From: DATAYF01 sp036272735
GTDB lineage: Bacteria; Chloroflexota; Ktedonobacteria; Ktedonobacterales; Ktedonobacteraceae
Assembly: GCA_036272735.1 (NCBI GenBank)
Contig: DATAYF010000599.1
Location: forward strand, 1-26,699
DNA: 26,699 nt
Direction of reading: 5' to 3'
The position numbers and the translations under genes are program-made. Below, piece after piece: positions 15,261-22,485 of the stretch. Positions within the stretch are counted from its first letter, which is position 1. Each line of letters opens with the position of its first letter. The notes below the pieces were generated by a model that did not search any database, was not told where the DNA came from, and saw only the letters and a program-made list of their open reading frames with translations.

Positions 15261-15290
15261 TTGACAAACCTGATTACAATCGGTTACTCT
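15261..15290 (+). promoter_or_regulatory. Weak promoter candidate upstream of the sulfur-type operon
   Basis: A perfect -35 TTGACA (15261-15266) is followed 18 bases later by TACTCT (15285-15290), a poor -10. It points towards the operon that starts at 15600, leaving a leader of about 300 bases. The weak -10 would suit an activator. No riboswitch fold was recognised in the leader. Confidence 0.25.
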
Positions 15291-15340
15291 TGAGATAAGT
15301 GAATGTCATGCAGGATGCCCTACATGATAACCAGCGGTAG

Positions 15341-15520
15341 GTTATAGCATTTTATGCTGATGTTGGCGAATAGAAGGTCACGGTTGCTGATATCACCTTT
15401 GCTGCTGCTGGTGCAATGATTGAAGCCATGCCCCGCTTCAATCTGTTTTTAGACAAAGATGTCATTCCCAATAGAAACGTTGTTTTATTCGCCCGAGGAT
15501 CGTACAATCTACTGAATTGA
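15341..15520 (+). pseudogene. Possible gene remnant in the 405-base gap before the operon
   Basis: One frame reads VIAFYADVGE, a TAG (15371-15373), then 48 codons (KVTVADITFAAAGAMIEAMP..., ending ARGSYNLLN) and a TGA at 15518-15520. The residue mix looks protein-like on both sides of the stop, which suggests a decayed fragment. An earlier TAG (15338-15340) is also in frame. I do not recognise the parent family. The rest of 15195-15599 holds a possible promoter and otherwise nothing I can name. Confidence 0.3.
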
Positions 15521-15599
15521 TCCTTTCTATGGAGCTACAAAGCTAGACATCCTGTTGAGCGCTTGTGCGCACTTTTCGGACGAGAAAGGAGGCAGAGGT

Positions 15600-16205
15600 A
15601 TGAGTTTCAAGCTGTTGGGTATTAATGGCAGTCTGACGACGCCACCATCGCGTTCACGTGTGGTGTTAGATGCGGCCCTGGCGGGGGCGAGAGCATACGA
15701 CCCCAGTGTAACGACAGAGGTGCTGGAATTGCGCGATTTTGCATTAGAGTTTTGTGATGGTCGTGCCTTTGATGACTACAGTAGCGACACACGCCGGGCG
15801 CTCGCGTTACTGGAAGAGGCTGACGCCTATCTTGTGGCTACGCCTGTTTATCGTGCATCGTATACCGGGGCGCTGAAAAACTTCTTTGACCTGGTGCCCA
15901 ACGACCCTCGTGGGCACGACCCATTGCGTGGTAAGGTCGTGGGACTGCTTGCTACAGGTGGTAGCGATCATCATTACCTCGTGCTAGAACACCAGTTGCG
16001 CCCTCTGTTCGGTTTCTTCGGTGCGTTTACTGCGGCCAGGGCGATCTACGCATCTGCAAAGGACTTCGACGCCCAGAAGCAGGTGCAGGGTAGGCTGGTG
16101 GAAGAGTTGGCACATCTGGGTCAGGAAGTTGTTATTCAGGCGCGTTTCGTAACGAATACCCCTGATCTTTCTCGCCTAGAAAGCGTGCGTACGCGTCGCA
16201 GCTAA
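15600..16205 (+). CDS. NAD(P)H-dependent FMN reductase, SsuE/MsuE-like
   Basis: A 201-residue flavodoxin-fold reductase. Seen are the phosphate-binding start LGINGSLTTPPSRSR (residues 5-19), YLVATPVYRASYTGALKNFFDL (NADPH/FMN contact region, typical of SsuE), and KVVGLLATGGSDHHYLVLEHQLRPL. Such enzymes supply FMNH2 to two-component monooxygenases that cleave sulfonates or sulfones. ATG 15600 has AAAGGAGG 8-15 bases before it; the frame from 15555 is an extension without support. First gene of the operon, 20 bases before a second flavin reductase. Confidence 0.9.
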   Translation: MSFKLLGINGSLTTPPSRSRVVLDAALAGARAYDPSVTTEVLELRDFALEFCDGRAFDDYSSDTRRALALLEEADAYLVATPVYRASYTGALKNFFDLVPNDPRGHDPLRGKVVGLLATGGSDHHYLVLEHQLRPLFGFFGAFTAARAIYASAKDFDAQKQVQGRLVEELAHLGQEVVIQARFVTNTPDLSRLESVRTRRS

Positions 16206-16225
16206 GCAGTAAAGGAGGTTTCACA

Positions 16226-16738
16226 GTGAGTATTGAGCATACTGAATTTCGCCAGGCGTTAGGGCAGTTTGCTTCGGGAGTGACTGTCATCACCACTCAA
16301 CATCACGGTCAGCTTCATGGCACGACTGCCAGTTCTTTTTGTTCATTGTCTTTAAAGCCCCCACTTGTACTTGTTTGTCTTGATCTGAGTTCCGCGATTC
16401 ATGACCTGATCATAGAAAGTCAAATGTTTGGCGTCAACATTTTAGCTGAGCACGCGGAAACTATCTCCCGGCATTTTGCCCGTCGCGTCCCTGATAAATT
16501 TTCCACTATTGCGTATAGCCTTGGACAGGCTGGTATTCCGCTGCTGGAAGATACCCTGACGCAATTAGAGTGTCGCCTAGTCGCTCGCTACCCAGGTGGA
16601 GACCACTCGATCTTCATTGGCGAAGTTGTTTCCATCAATACACAGCCACAATATCAGCCGTTGCTTTACTTCCGCAGCCGGTACAACCAACTCAACAACA
16701 ATGCGACCAGCCTGGTCCATAACGTGGTTGCTGAATAG
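16226..16738 (+). CDS. Flavin reductase, HpaC/DszD-type split-barrel FMN-binding domain
   Basis: A 170-residue protein with the flavin-reductase-like split barrel: FRQALGQFASGVTVITTQ at the start, HGTTASSFCSLSLKPPLVLVCLD, FGVNILAEHAETISRHFA, and LLYFRSRYNQL near the end, in the usual order. It reduces free flavin with NAD(P)H for a partner monooxygenase. The start is GTG 16226 with AAAGGAGG eight bases before it. Having this and an SsuE-type reductase side by side is redundant on paper; one may serve the monooxygenase at 19552 and the other an enzyme encoded elsewhere. Confidence 0.92.
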   Translation: MSIEHTEFRQALGQFASGVTVITTQHHGQLHGTTASSFCSLSLKPPLVLVCLDLSSAIHDLIIESQMFGVNILAEHAETISRHFARRVPDKFSTIAYSLGQAGIPLLEDTLTQLECRLVARYPGGDHSIFIGEVVSINTQPQYQPLLYFRSRYNQLNNNATSLVHNVVAE

Positions 16739-16784
16739 CTCCGCTTAGTCAGGCGTAGCAATTGTACAGTAAGGAGCGCATTCA

Positions 16785-17594
16785 ATGGGACAACAGGATA
16801 TCAGCCCTATTGTTCAAGTCTCGGGTGTCTACTTAGATTACGTCAATAAGCGTGATCAAGGAGCCACCATCGTCGAAGATGCTACCTTCTCGATCCAGTA
16901 CGGGGAGAAATTTGTGATTATTGGCCCATCTGGCTGCGGCAAAACCACGCTACTTAAAGCGATAGCCGGGTTTCTGCCACCACGTCAAGGCCAGATTATC
17001 GTCAATGGGGAGCCAGTGAGGAAACCTGGCCCTGATCGCGCGTTTGTGTTTCAGGATTTTGAGCAACTATTCGCGTGGCGTACCGTGCAGGATAACATTG
17101 TCTACGCGCTACGAGTCACCAGACACATCTTAAAGCATGAGGCCATTGAAAAAGCACGTTTTTACCTGGAACTGGTTGATGTGGTCGCGGCGGCAGATAA
17201 ATATCCACACATGCTGTCAGGCGGTATGAAGCAGCGTGCAGCGCTGGCGCGGGCGCTGGCCCTTGAGCCTGCTATCCTGCTCATGGATGAACCTTTTGGC
17301 GCGCTGGATGCCATTACACGCAATCAGTTGCAGCTAGAGCTTAACGAGATATGGCGTCGTACCGGCGTGACCATTGTGCTGGTCACGCACTCTATTCAAG
17401 AAGCTGTCTTCCTTGGACATCGGGTAATGGTGATGTCAGCTTCACCTGCACGCATTCGTGAAATCGTCGTTACGCGTCACGCTGAGGATTTTGGCAGCGC
17501 TGCGCTTACGGATGTATCGGAGCATTTACGCTCACTACTCATTCGTGACGAGACGGCGCCGGAGCACGTAGCGCAGTTGAGTGCTGTTGAATAA
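16785..17594 (+). CDS. ABC transporter ATP-binding protein, SsuB/TauB-like
   Basis: A 269-residue nitrate/sulfonate/taurine-type ATPase. Walker A is GPSGCGKTT (about 47-55), the Q-loop is VFQDFEQLFAW, the signature LSGGMKQRAALARAL, and Walker B LLMDEPFGALD, followed by the switch VLVTHSIQEAVFLG. It energises import by the permease that follows 17 bases later. Family members carry alkanesulfonates, taurine, nitrate, bicarbonate or pyrimidine precursors; the flavin enzymes of this operon favour an organosulfur or similar substrate. Confidence 0.94.
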   Translation: MGQQDISPIVQVSGVYLDYVNKRDQGATIVEDATFSIQYGEKFVIIGPSGCGKTTLLKAIAGFLPPRQGQIIVNGEPVRKPGPDRAFVFQDFEQLFAWRTVQDNIVYALRVTRHILKHEAIEKARFYLELVDVVAAADKYPHMLSGGMKQRAALARALALEPAILLMDEPFGALDAITRNQLQLELNEIWRRTGVTIVLVTHSIQEAVFLGHRVMVMSASPARIREIVVTRHAEDFGSAALTDVSEHLRSLLIRDETAPEHVAQLSAVE

Positions 17595-17611
17595 CGGAAA
17601 GGAGTGCAATA

Positions 17612-18427
17612 ATGCGTGTGAGCCTATCCTCACCGCTGACGGTCAAAGTGCGCGCCCTGCCAGGATGGTTGCGCTACGCCTTGATTAGCGCCAGCATTAT
17701 CGTAGCCTGGCAACTATACGTCTCGTTGAGCGGAGTGAACCCGTTACTGGTTGCCTCGCCTGTTGCCGCCGCTCAAGCCCTGATTACCGATATTGGCAAT
17801 GGTCAGCTTCCAAGTGCGGCGCTGGTCTCGCTACAAAATCTGGTTATCGGTATGGCGCTTGGTATCGTTCTTGGTCTCGCACTGGCCTCACTGTCCACCT
17901 ATTCGCGTTTTGGGCGCGACCTGCTCACGGTACTGACCGCGGTACTCGGCCCGTTGCCCGGCATTGCAATCTTGCCACTCCTGATGCTCTGGTTCGGCCT
18001 GAGCCCAACCGCCATTATCGTCGTGGTGGTGCAAAGTGCACTCTGGCCCATAGCCGGAAATACCGATACCGGCTTCCGTACGATTGGTGCCACTACACGT
18101 ATGGTTGCGCTCAATCTCGGTCTGAGCCGTTCACGAACCGTTCTTGATGTCTTTCTGCCTGCTGCTTTGCCGCACATCCTGTCTGGATTGCGTCTGTCCT
18201 GGGCGTTTGGTTGGCGTACGGTGGTGGGGGCTGAAGTGGTCTTTGGTGTGGCTGGCTCGGCGGGAGGGCTGGGCTGGTATATCAACAATGCCCGCTACTT
18301 CCTCAATTCACCAGCAATTTTTGCTGGCCTGGTCATCATCTCGCTGCTTGGCATTCTCCTGGATGTGATCTTCCTCTGGATCGAGCGTAAGACGGTGGTG
18401 AAGTGGGGAATGAAGCAGTTCCAGTAA
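17612..18427 (+). CDS. ABC transporter permease, SsuC/TauC-like
   Basis: A 271-residue BPD_transp_1 permease with about six helices. Typical elements are LRYALISASIIVAWQLYVSL (first helix), ASPVAAAQALITDI, GMALGIVLGLALAS, LGPLPGIAILPLLMLWFGLS, the EAA-like loop with RTVLDVFLPAALPHILSGLR, and WRTVVGAEVVFG. A GKD/basic tail (WIERKTVVKWG) ends the protein. ATG 17612 follows AAAGGAG by about eight bases. Part of the same import system as the flanking ATPase and lipoprotein genes. Confidence 0.93.
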   Translation: MRVSLSSPLTVKVRALPGWLRYALISASIIVAWQLYVSLSGVNPLLVASPVAAAQALITDIGNGQLPSAALVSLQNLVIGMALGIVLGLALASLSTYSRFGRDLLTVLTAVLGPLPGIAILPLLMLWFGLSPTAIIVVVVQSALWPIAGNTDTGFRTIGATTRMVALNLGLSRSRTVLDVFLPAALPHILSGLRLSWAFGWRTVVGAEVVFGVAGSAGGLGWYINNARYFLNSPAIFAGLVIISLLGILLDVIFLWIERKTVVKWGMKQFQ

Positions 18428-18487
18428 TGAATAAACAATATAGCGCTGACATAGCGTAGTATGTTGCGAACAAATGAGGAGAAGGAT

Positions 18488-19474
18488 ATGATCAAACGTC
18501 ACCGACTGTTGACCATTCTTATGGTTGTGCTGGTGTCTTTGGTAAGTGCTTGCAACATCGGAGCAACCGGACATTCATCTGGGTCCGCACCCGCGACTTT
18601 TACAATTGCCTACCAACCTGGCCTGGGGGTTGCGAGCCTGGTGGTGCTGAAATACCAGAAAACGTTGGAAAAGCAGTTCCCCAATACCAGGTTCCAGTGG
18701 AAGATCCTGTTTAGTGGCGCCTCTGTCCGCGAGGCCGTGATTGCGAACCAGGCGCAGCTAGGCAGCCTGGGTATCTCCCCATTCCTGATCGGCTGGGATC
18801 GCGGTGTCAATTGGAAGGTGCTCGTTGCTTCAAGCCGAGCAGATATCTGGCTGGTTTCCAATAACCCCAGAATCAAGAGTTTAAAGGATTTTACCTCCAA
18901 CGATAAAATCGGCATCGTTGCTCCCGACGCGCAGCAAGCGCTTCTTTTGCGTAAAGCTGCGCAGCAACAATTGGGCAATGCCCACGCGCTGGATAAAAAT
19001 ATTGTCGCAATCACTTCGTCTGATGGAGAGCAGGCCCTGCTCTCCGGACAAATTGCTGCCCATTATGCCGGGTCGCCATTTCAGGAGCGCGAAGTTGCGG
19101 CAGGTGGGCATATCGTTCTCCACAGCACGGATGCCTTTGGTCCGGTAGGAACGGGCGTGCTCGCACTCACACAAAGCTTCTATAACCAGTATCCCGATTT
19201 CTCCAAGAAATTCTACCAGGATTATGTTGCTGCGTCAGCCTTCGCGAAAAAGAATCTTGATCAAACCGCGCAATACCTGGCGGAAGATCAGGGCGGCGGA
19301 GGCACGGTAGCGCAATTCAAAACCTTGCTCGCCCATCCAGACTTTGTAATTGAGACGACCCCGTCAGGTCTGTTAGCCTATGCTCGCTTTATGCAATCCA
19401 TCGGACTGATTTCCAAAGTTCCTGGCTCGGTCAAAGACTTTGAATTACCCCCGCTCAATGGCAGCGGGAACTAG
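18488..19474 (+). CDS. ABC substrate-binding lipoprotein, SsuA/TauA-like
   Basis: A 328-residue binding protein. The signal has KRH at its start, a hydrophobic core and a lipobox LVSAC with lipidation at C22. The mature part matches the NMT1/SsuA class: FTIAYQPGLGVASLVVLK, SVREAVIANQAQLGSLGISPFLIG, SRADIWLVSN and KSLKDFTSNDKIGIVAPD. I use ATG 18488 (AGGAGAAGGAT before it); the frame from 18461 would put charged residues ahead of the signal. It should sit on the outer face of the membrane and deliver the substrate to the permease. Confidence 0.92.
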   Translation: MIKRHRLLTILMVVLVSLVSACNIGATGHSSGSAPATFTIAYQPGLGVASLVVLKYQKTLEKQFPNTRFQWKILFSGASVREAVIANQAQLGSLGISPFLIGWDRGVNWKVLVASSRADIWLVSNNPRIKSLKDFTSNDKIGIVAPDAQQALLLRKAAQQQLGNAHALDKNIVAITSSDGEQALLSGQIAAHYAGSPFQEREVAAGGHIVLHSTDAFGPVGTGVLALTQSFYNQYPDFSKKFYQDYVAASAFAKKNLDQTAQYLAEDQGGGGTVAQFKTLLAHPDFVIETTPSGLLAYARFMQSIGLISKVPGSVKDFELPPLNGSGN

Positions 19475-19551
19475 CGTAGGGCTTTCCTGAATAGTCACAG
19501 TTCATCTGAGCGGGGGCGTGATTAAGAACGCCTCCACGAAAGGAGACACAC

Positions 19552-20910
19552 ATGAGTACCAAAAAGGCACAACTCAAGCTAGGCGCTTTTCTCATGAACA
19601 CAGGCCACCACGTTGCAGCATGGAGACATCCTGGTGCACAGGCGGATGCAGGACTGAACTTCCAACACTACAAGCGGATCGTGCAAACAGCCGAGCGAGC
19701 AAAGTTCGACATGATGTTTCTGGCAGACGGCGTGGCCGTGCGGCGCGGCCAGGAGCCGGAGGCTTTGAGTCGTTCAGGTCAGATCGTCCATTTTGAGCCG
19801 CTCACACTGCTATCGGCCCTCTCAGCCGTGACGGAACGTATCGGCCTGGTGGCAACGGCCTCGACCACCTATAACGAACCATTTCATATAGCAAGAAAGT
19901 TCGCATCGCTCGATTATCTGAGTGGTGGTCGAGCTGGATGGAACGTGGTGACCTCTGCGACGGAGGCGGAAGCGAAGAATTTCAATCGTGACAAGCACAT
20001 GGAACACGATCTGCGCTATGAGCGGGCCCACGAGTTTTTGCAGGTGGTGACCGGGCTGTGGGACAGTTGGGATGACGATGCTTTCCTCCGTGATAAAGAA
20101 TCGGGCGTGTACTTCGATATCGACAAGCTACATGTGCTCAACCACAAGGGTAAGCACTTCTCTGTGCGTGGACCGCTCAACGTGGCTCGTCCACCGCAGG
20201 GCTACCCGGTCCTCATTCAAGCTGGGGCGTCCCAGGCTGGTCGGGAGTTTGCGGCGGAAACGGCGGAGGTAATCTTCACCGCACAGCAGACCCTTGCGGA
20301 AGCGCAGGCATTTTACGCGGATATCAAAGGGAAACTGGCTGCCTACGGACGCTCACCAGAACACCTCAAGATTATGCCTGGTGTGTTTCCGGTGATTGGC
20401 CGGACCGAAGAAGAGGCCAAAGAGAAGTATGATCAATTGCAGGGGTTGATCCATCCAAAGGTGGGATTGGCGTTGCTCTCGGGGCTTGTTGGTGGGGTTG
20501 ATCTCTCTGATTATCCATTAGATGGTCCTTTGCCTGAACTTCCAGAGACCAATGCGAACAAGAGCCGCTTGCAGTTGGTGAGCGACCTCGCCGGAAGAGA
20601 AAATTTGACCATTCGCGAACTCTATCTGGCAGTAGCGGGTGCACGCGGACACTGGACGATCTGGGGCACACCAGAACAGATCGCCGATCAGCTAGAGGAT
20701 TGGTTTGTAAACGATGCGGCCGATGGCTTCAACATCATGCCACCCTACCTGCCCGGTGGCCTGGACGAGTTTGTGGAATCGGTCCTTCCCGTGTTGCGGC
20801 AGCGCGGCCTGTTTCGGACTGAGTATGAAGGGCGGACTTTGCGTGAAAATCTCGGTCTGCCTCGTCCGTCGAACCAGTTTAGCACTGCTGTACCCTCGGC
20901 CTCTGCCTGA
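19552..20910 (+). CDS. LLM-class flavin-dependent monooxygenase, NtaA/SnaA/DszA family
   Basis: A 452-residue FMNH2-dependent monooxygenase, longer than SsuD and in the range of DszA, NtaA and DmoA. Seen are FLMNTGHHVAAWRHPGA (N-terminal substrate region), FEPLTLLSALSAVTERIGLV, TYNEPFHIARKFASLDYLSGGRAGWNVVTS (FMN region), PQGYPVLIQAGASQAGREFA and WGTPEQIADQLEDWF. Known relatives split dibenzothiophene sulfone, dimethyl sulfide or nitrilotriacetate. ATG 19552 follows AAAGGAGA. It is the last gene of the operon with two flavin reductases and an importer, so it most likely oxidises the imported compound. An IS element starts 20 bases after its stop. Confidence 0.93.
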   Translation: MSTKKAQLKLGAFLMNTGHHVAAWRHPGAQADAGLNFQHYKRIVQTAERAKFDMMFLADGVAVRRGQEPEALSRSGQIVHFEPLTLLSALSAVTERIGLVATASTTYNEPFHIARKFASLDYLSGGRAGWNVVTSATEAEAKNFNRDKHMEHDLRYERAHEFLQVVTGLWDSWDDDAFLRDKESGVYFDIDKLHVLNHKGKHFSVRGPLNVARPPQGYPVLIQAGASQAGREFAAETAEVIFTAQQTLAEAQAFYADIKGKLAAYGRSPEHLKIMPGVFPVIGRTEEEAKEKYDQLQGLIHPKVGLALLSGLVGGVDLSDYPLDGPLPELPETNANKSRLQLVSDLAGRENLTIRELYLAVAGARGHWTIWGTPEQIADQLEDWFVNDAADGFNIMPPYLPGGLDEFVESVLPVLRQRGLFRTEYEGRTLRENLGLPRPSNQFSTAVPSASA

Positions 20911-20930
20911 TAAAATTGTGACGAAAGCTT

Positions 20931-21070
20931 GTGAAGTACCCCACGGCGAAAGCCGGGGACTTCTCAGCCAGCTTGCGCCAACTGAAGGGTGCTACCCACC
21001 CAGCGATTTTTGATGTTCAATGCAGCATTGTGGTCCCTGTCCAGTTCACACCCACATACACAGGAATGCC
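20931..21070 (-). ncRNA. Probable omega-RNA of the second IS1341-type element
   Basis: On the minus strand the tnpB tail is followed by GAAGT-CCCC-GGC-TTTC-GCC-GT-GGGG-T-ACTTC, a strong terminal hairpin ending at the element boundary (20931). The guide would be the flank AAGCTTTCGTCACAATTTTA (20930-20911). The 5' limit is unknown. Confidence 0.45.
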
Positions 21071-22127
21071 AACGTTCAGAAAGCTCTTTCTTGACGATGG
21101 TACCGCAACTGCTGCATATCTGGCTGGTATATTTGGGATCAACCAACACCACCGTCGTACCAGCATCTTCCGCTTTGTACTGACAGAAGGTGATGAATTG
21201 ATGCCAACCAGCATCCAGTATACTTTTGTTAAGTCCTGACTTTGCACTCGCCCCATTATGCAAGTACTTCCCATTCTCATCCTGTTTGGGTTTTGCACGT
21301 CTGGACAGGTTCGATGGGGCAATGTCTTCAAACACAATCGTTTCGTAGGTGTCCACCAGCCAACGACTATGCTTGTGCAGGTAATCATTACGCTGATTGC
21401 GGGTCTTCCGATGCAGACGAGCCACCACCTTGACCGCTTTCTTGCGTCGATTTGAACCACGTTTCTTTTTCGATAGGGCTTGTTGTGCAAGTGCAAGTTT
21501 CTTCTCGGCTTTGCGGTAATGTCGAGGGTTCTCGATCACATCGCCAGTGGATAAGGTTGCCAGTTTGGACACACCTAAATCGATACCTACACTCTCATCC
21601 GTGTAGGGCAAGCGTGGGCAGGCTTCCACTTCACAGGCAAGGCAGACGTACCAGTGCTCGCCCTCGCGCTTCACTGTGCAGGTTTTGACCTTGCCCTGGA
21701 CCTGACGGTGCAAGCGTACCTTGACACTGCCGATTTTTGAGAGCGTGATCCGATTATCATGCGTGAGTGAGAAGCCAGCTTGTGGATATGTGAAGGAGTC
21801 GTAACGTTCACGCCCCTGAAATCGCGGATAGCCAGGGGTTTCACCGTTCTTCACTCTCCGAAAGAAATCTCTGAAAGCTCCTTCGACGCGCTTCAGCACA
21901 TTTTGTAACACCTGAGAATGTATGTCCGTGTACTCCTCTCTTCTTTCTTTAATCTCAGGTAACTGGTTAGCCTGCGCATGGTAGTTGGTGCCATTGCCAG
22001 TATATTTGTACATCTCACGGCGCTCTTGCAGGGCCGCGTTGTACAACTCACGACATCGCGTGAGCGTCCATTGCAACTTCTCGGCTTGCTTGCGGGTCGG
22101 AGACAAGCGGTATTTAAATGTCTTCAC
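20964..22127 (-). CDS. tnpB: TnpB RNA-guided nuclease, apparently intact
   Basis: A 387-residue TnpB if started at GTG 22127 (GGAGGGGATCAAAC precedes it); an ATG at 22151 in the same frame would give 395. It holds the N-terminal helix-turn-helix region (TFKYRLSPTRKQAEKLQWTL), the RuvC-I motif GIDLGVSKL (D183), RuvC-II IVFEDI (E267), a zinc ribbon CSSC...CVCGC (C338, C341, C356, C358) and RuvC-III DRDHNAALNI (D363/D365). All catalytic residues are present, so nuclease activity is plausible. The gene overlaps the upstream RHH gene, which suggests coupled translation. About 60% like the truncated copy at 2-394 by eye. Confidence 0.93.
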   Translation of the reverse strand: MKTFKYRLSPTRKQAEKLQWTLTRCRELYNAALQERREMYKYTGNGTNYHAQANQLPEIKERREEYTDIHSQVLQNVLKRVEGAFRDFFRRVKNGETPGYPRFQGRERYDSFTYPQAGFSLTHDNRITLSKIGSVKVRLHRQVQGKVKTCTVKREGEHWYVCLACEVEACPRLPYTDESVGIDLGVSKLATLSTGDVIENPRHYRKAEKKLALAQQALSKKKRGSNRRKKAVKVVARLHRKTRNQRNDYLHKHSRWLVDTYETIVFEDIAPSNLSRRAKPKQDENGKYLHNGASAKSGLNKSILDAGWHQFITFCQYKAEDAGTTVVLVDPKYTSQICSSCGTIVKKELSERWHSCVCGCELDRDHNAALNIKNRWVGSTLQLAQAG

Positions 22128-22275
22128 GTTTGATCCCCTCCATTTCTGCAAGCCTTCTCAGTGCCAATTCGAGGACGGCGCTTTCACTCACTCCTAATCG
22201 TTTCGCTAAGAGCTTGCGCAACCGCTTTCCCTCTTCACTCAGACGAATACTCGTCGGTTTTTTCTGCTTGTCCAT
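22114..22275 (-). CDS. Small ribbon-helix-helix protein upstream of tnpB
   Basis: ATG 22275 to TAA 22114 encodes 53 residues. The order is basic tail, strand KPTSIRLS, helix EEGKRLRKLLAKRLG, helix SESAVLELALRRLAEMEG: an RHH (MetJ/Arc, CopG-like) pattern, in which a dimer binds DNA through the strand. The gene overlaps tnpB by 14 bases (GTG 22127) and its final codons contain the tnpB ribosome site. A 29-bp palindrome and promoter lie directly before it. The likely role is an autorepressor controlling itself and tnpB. It has no clear own Shine-Dalgarno, so it may be translated from a near-leaderless mRNA. Confidence 0.75.
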   Translation of the reverse strand: MDKQKKPTSIRLSEEGKRLRKLLAKRLGVSESAVLELALRRLAEMEGIKREDI

Positions 22276-22280
22276 GTAAT

Positions 22281-22314
22281 ATATTGTAGCACATAATGTG
22301 CTACAATATCAACT
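22281..22314 (-). promoter_or_regulatory. Promoter with embedded perfect palindromic operator for rhh-tnpB
   Basis: A perfect inverted repeat with 13-bp arms and a 3-base centre (22281-22309): ATATTGTAGCACA on one side and its complement on the other. On the minus strand TTGATA (22312-22307), 18 bases, TACAAT (22288-22283) form a promoter whose spacer is filled by the palindrome. The -10 box is only seven bases before the RHH start codon, so the transcript would be leaderless or nearly so. The most likely binder is the RHH protein. Confidence 0.65.
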
Positions 22315-22405
22315 ATCCCACACCCATCGCGCCCCAGAAGGAACGCGCCTTCTATCCCTAGGGCTGAAGCCCAGGGTTTTACGGCGCGGTTTGATAAATA
22401 TATAG

Positions 22406-22450
22406 ATAGATGCCTGTTGATGGTTTCCGAAACCATCAACAGGCATCTAT
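22406..22450. terminator. Perfect 22-bp-arm palindrome after the chitinase gene
   Basis: Arms of 22 bases and a 1-base centre. It begins 35 bases after the stop of the chitinase gene (22486, minus). AT-rich sequence (CTATATATTTAT) follows in the minus direction. The core CTGTTGATGGTTTC is nearly the same as in the palindrome at 9260-9315. Without the IS element it would also lie about 32 bases after the monooxygenase stop on the plus strand. Confidence 0.65.
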
Positions 22451-22485
22451 GCAGGCATTTACGGTATTATCGTTGTCTGGGTTGG

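Larger units (their letters stand above)
20931..22398 (-). mobile_element. Complete IS1341-type element (tnpB only) with RHH gene
   Basis: Right end: GTGAAGTACCCC (20931-20942), identical to the right end of the element at 404-415. Left end: imperfect hairpin CCCTAGGGCTGAAGCCCAGGG (22356-22376), also present in related form at 26433-26458. On the element's strand the left end is preceded by TTTAT (22398-22394), as is the solo left end at 26414, so TTTAT is a likely target and TAM. It carries an RHH gene and tnpB but no tnpA. Confidence 0.8.

Noticed and set aside
15195..15599. A riboswitch (such as SAM or cobalamin) in the long leader of the sulfur-type operon
   Set aside because: I found no conserved core sequence or fold of a known class; a covariance search would be needed.
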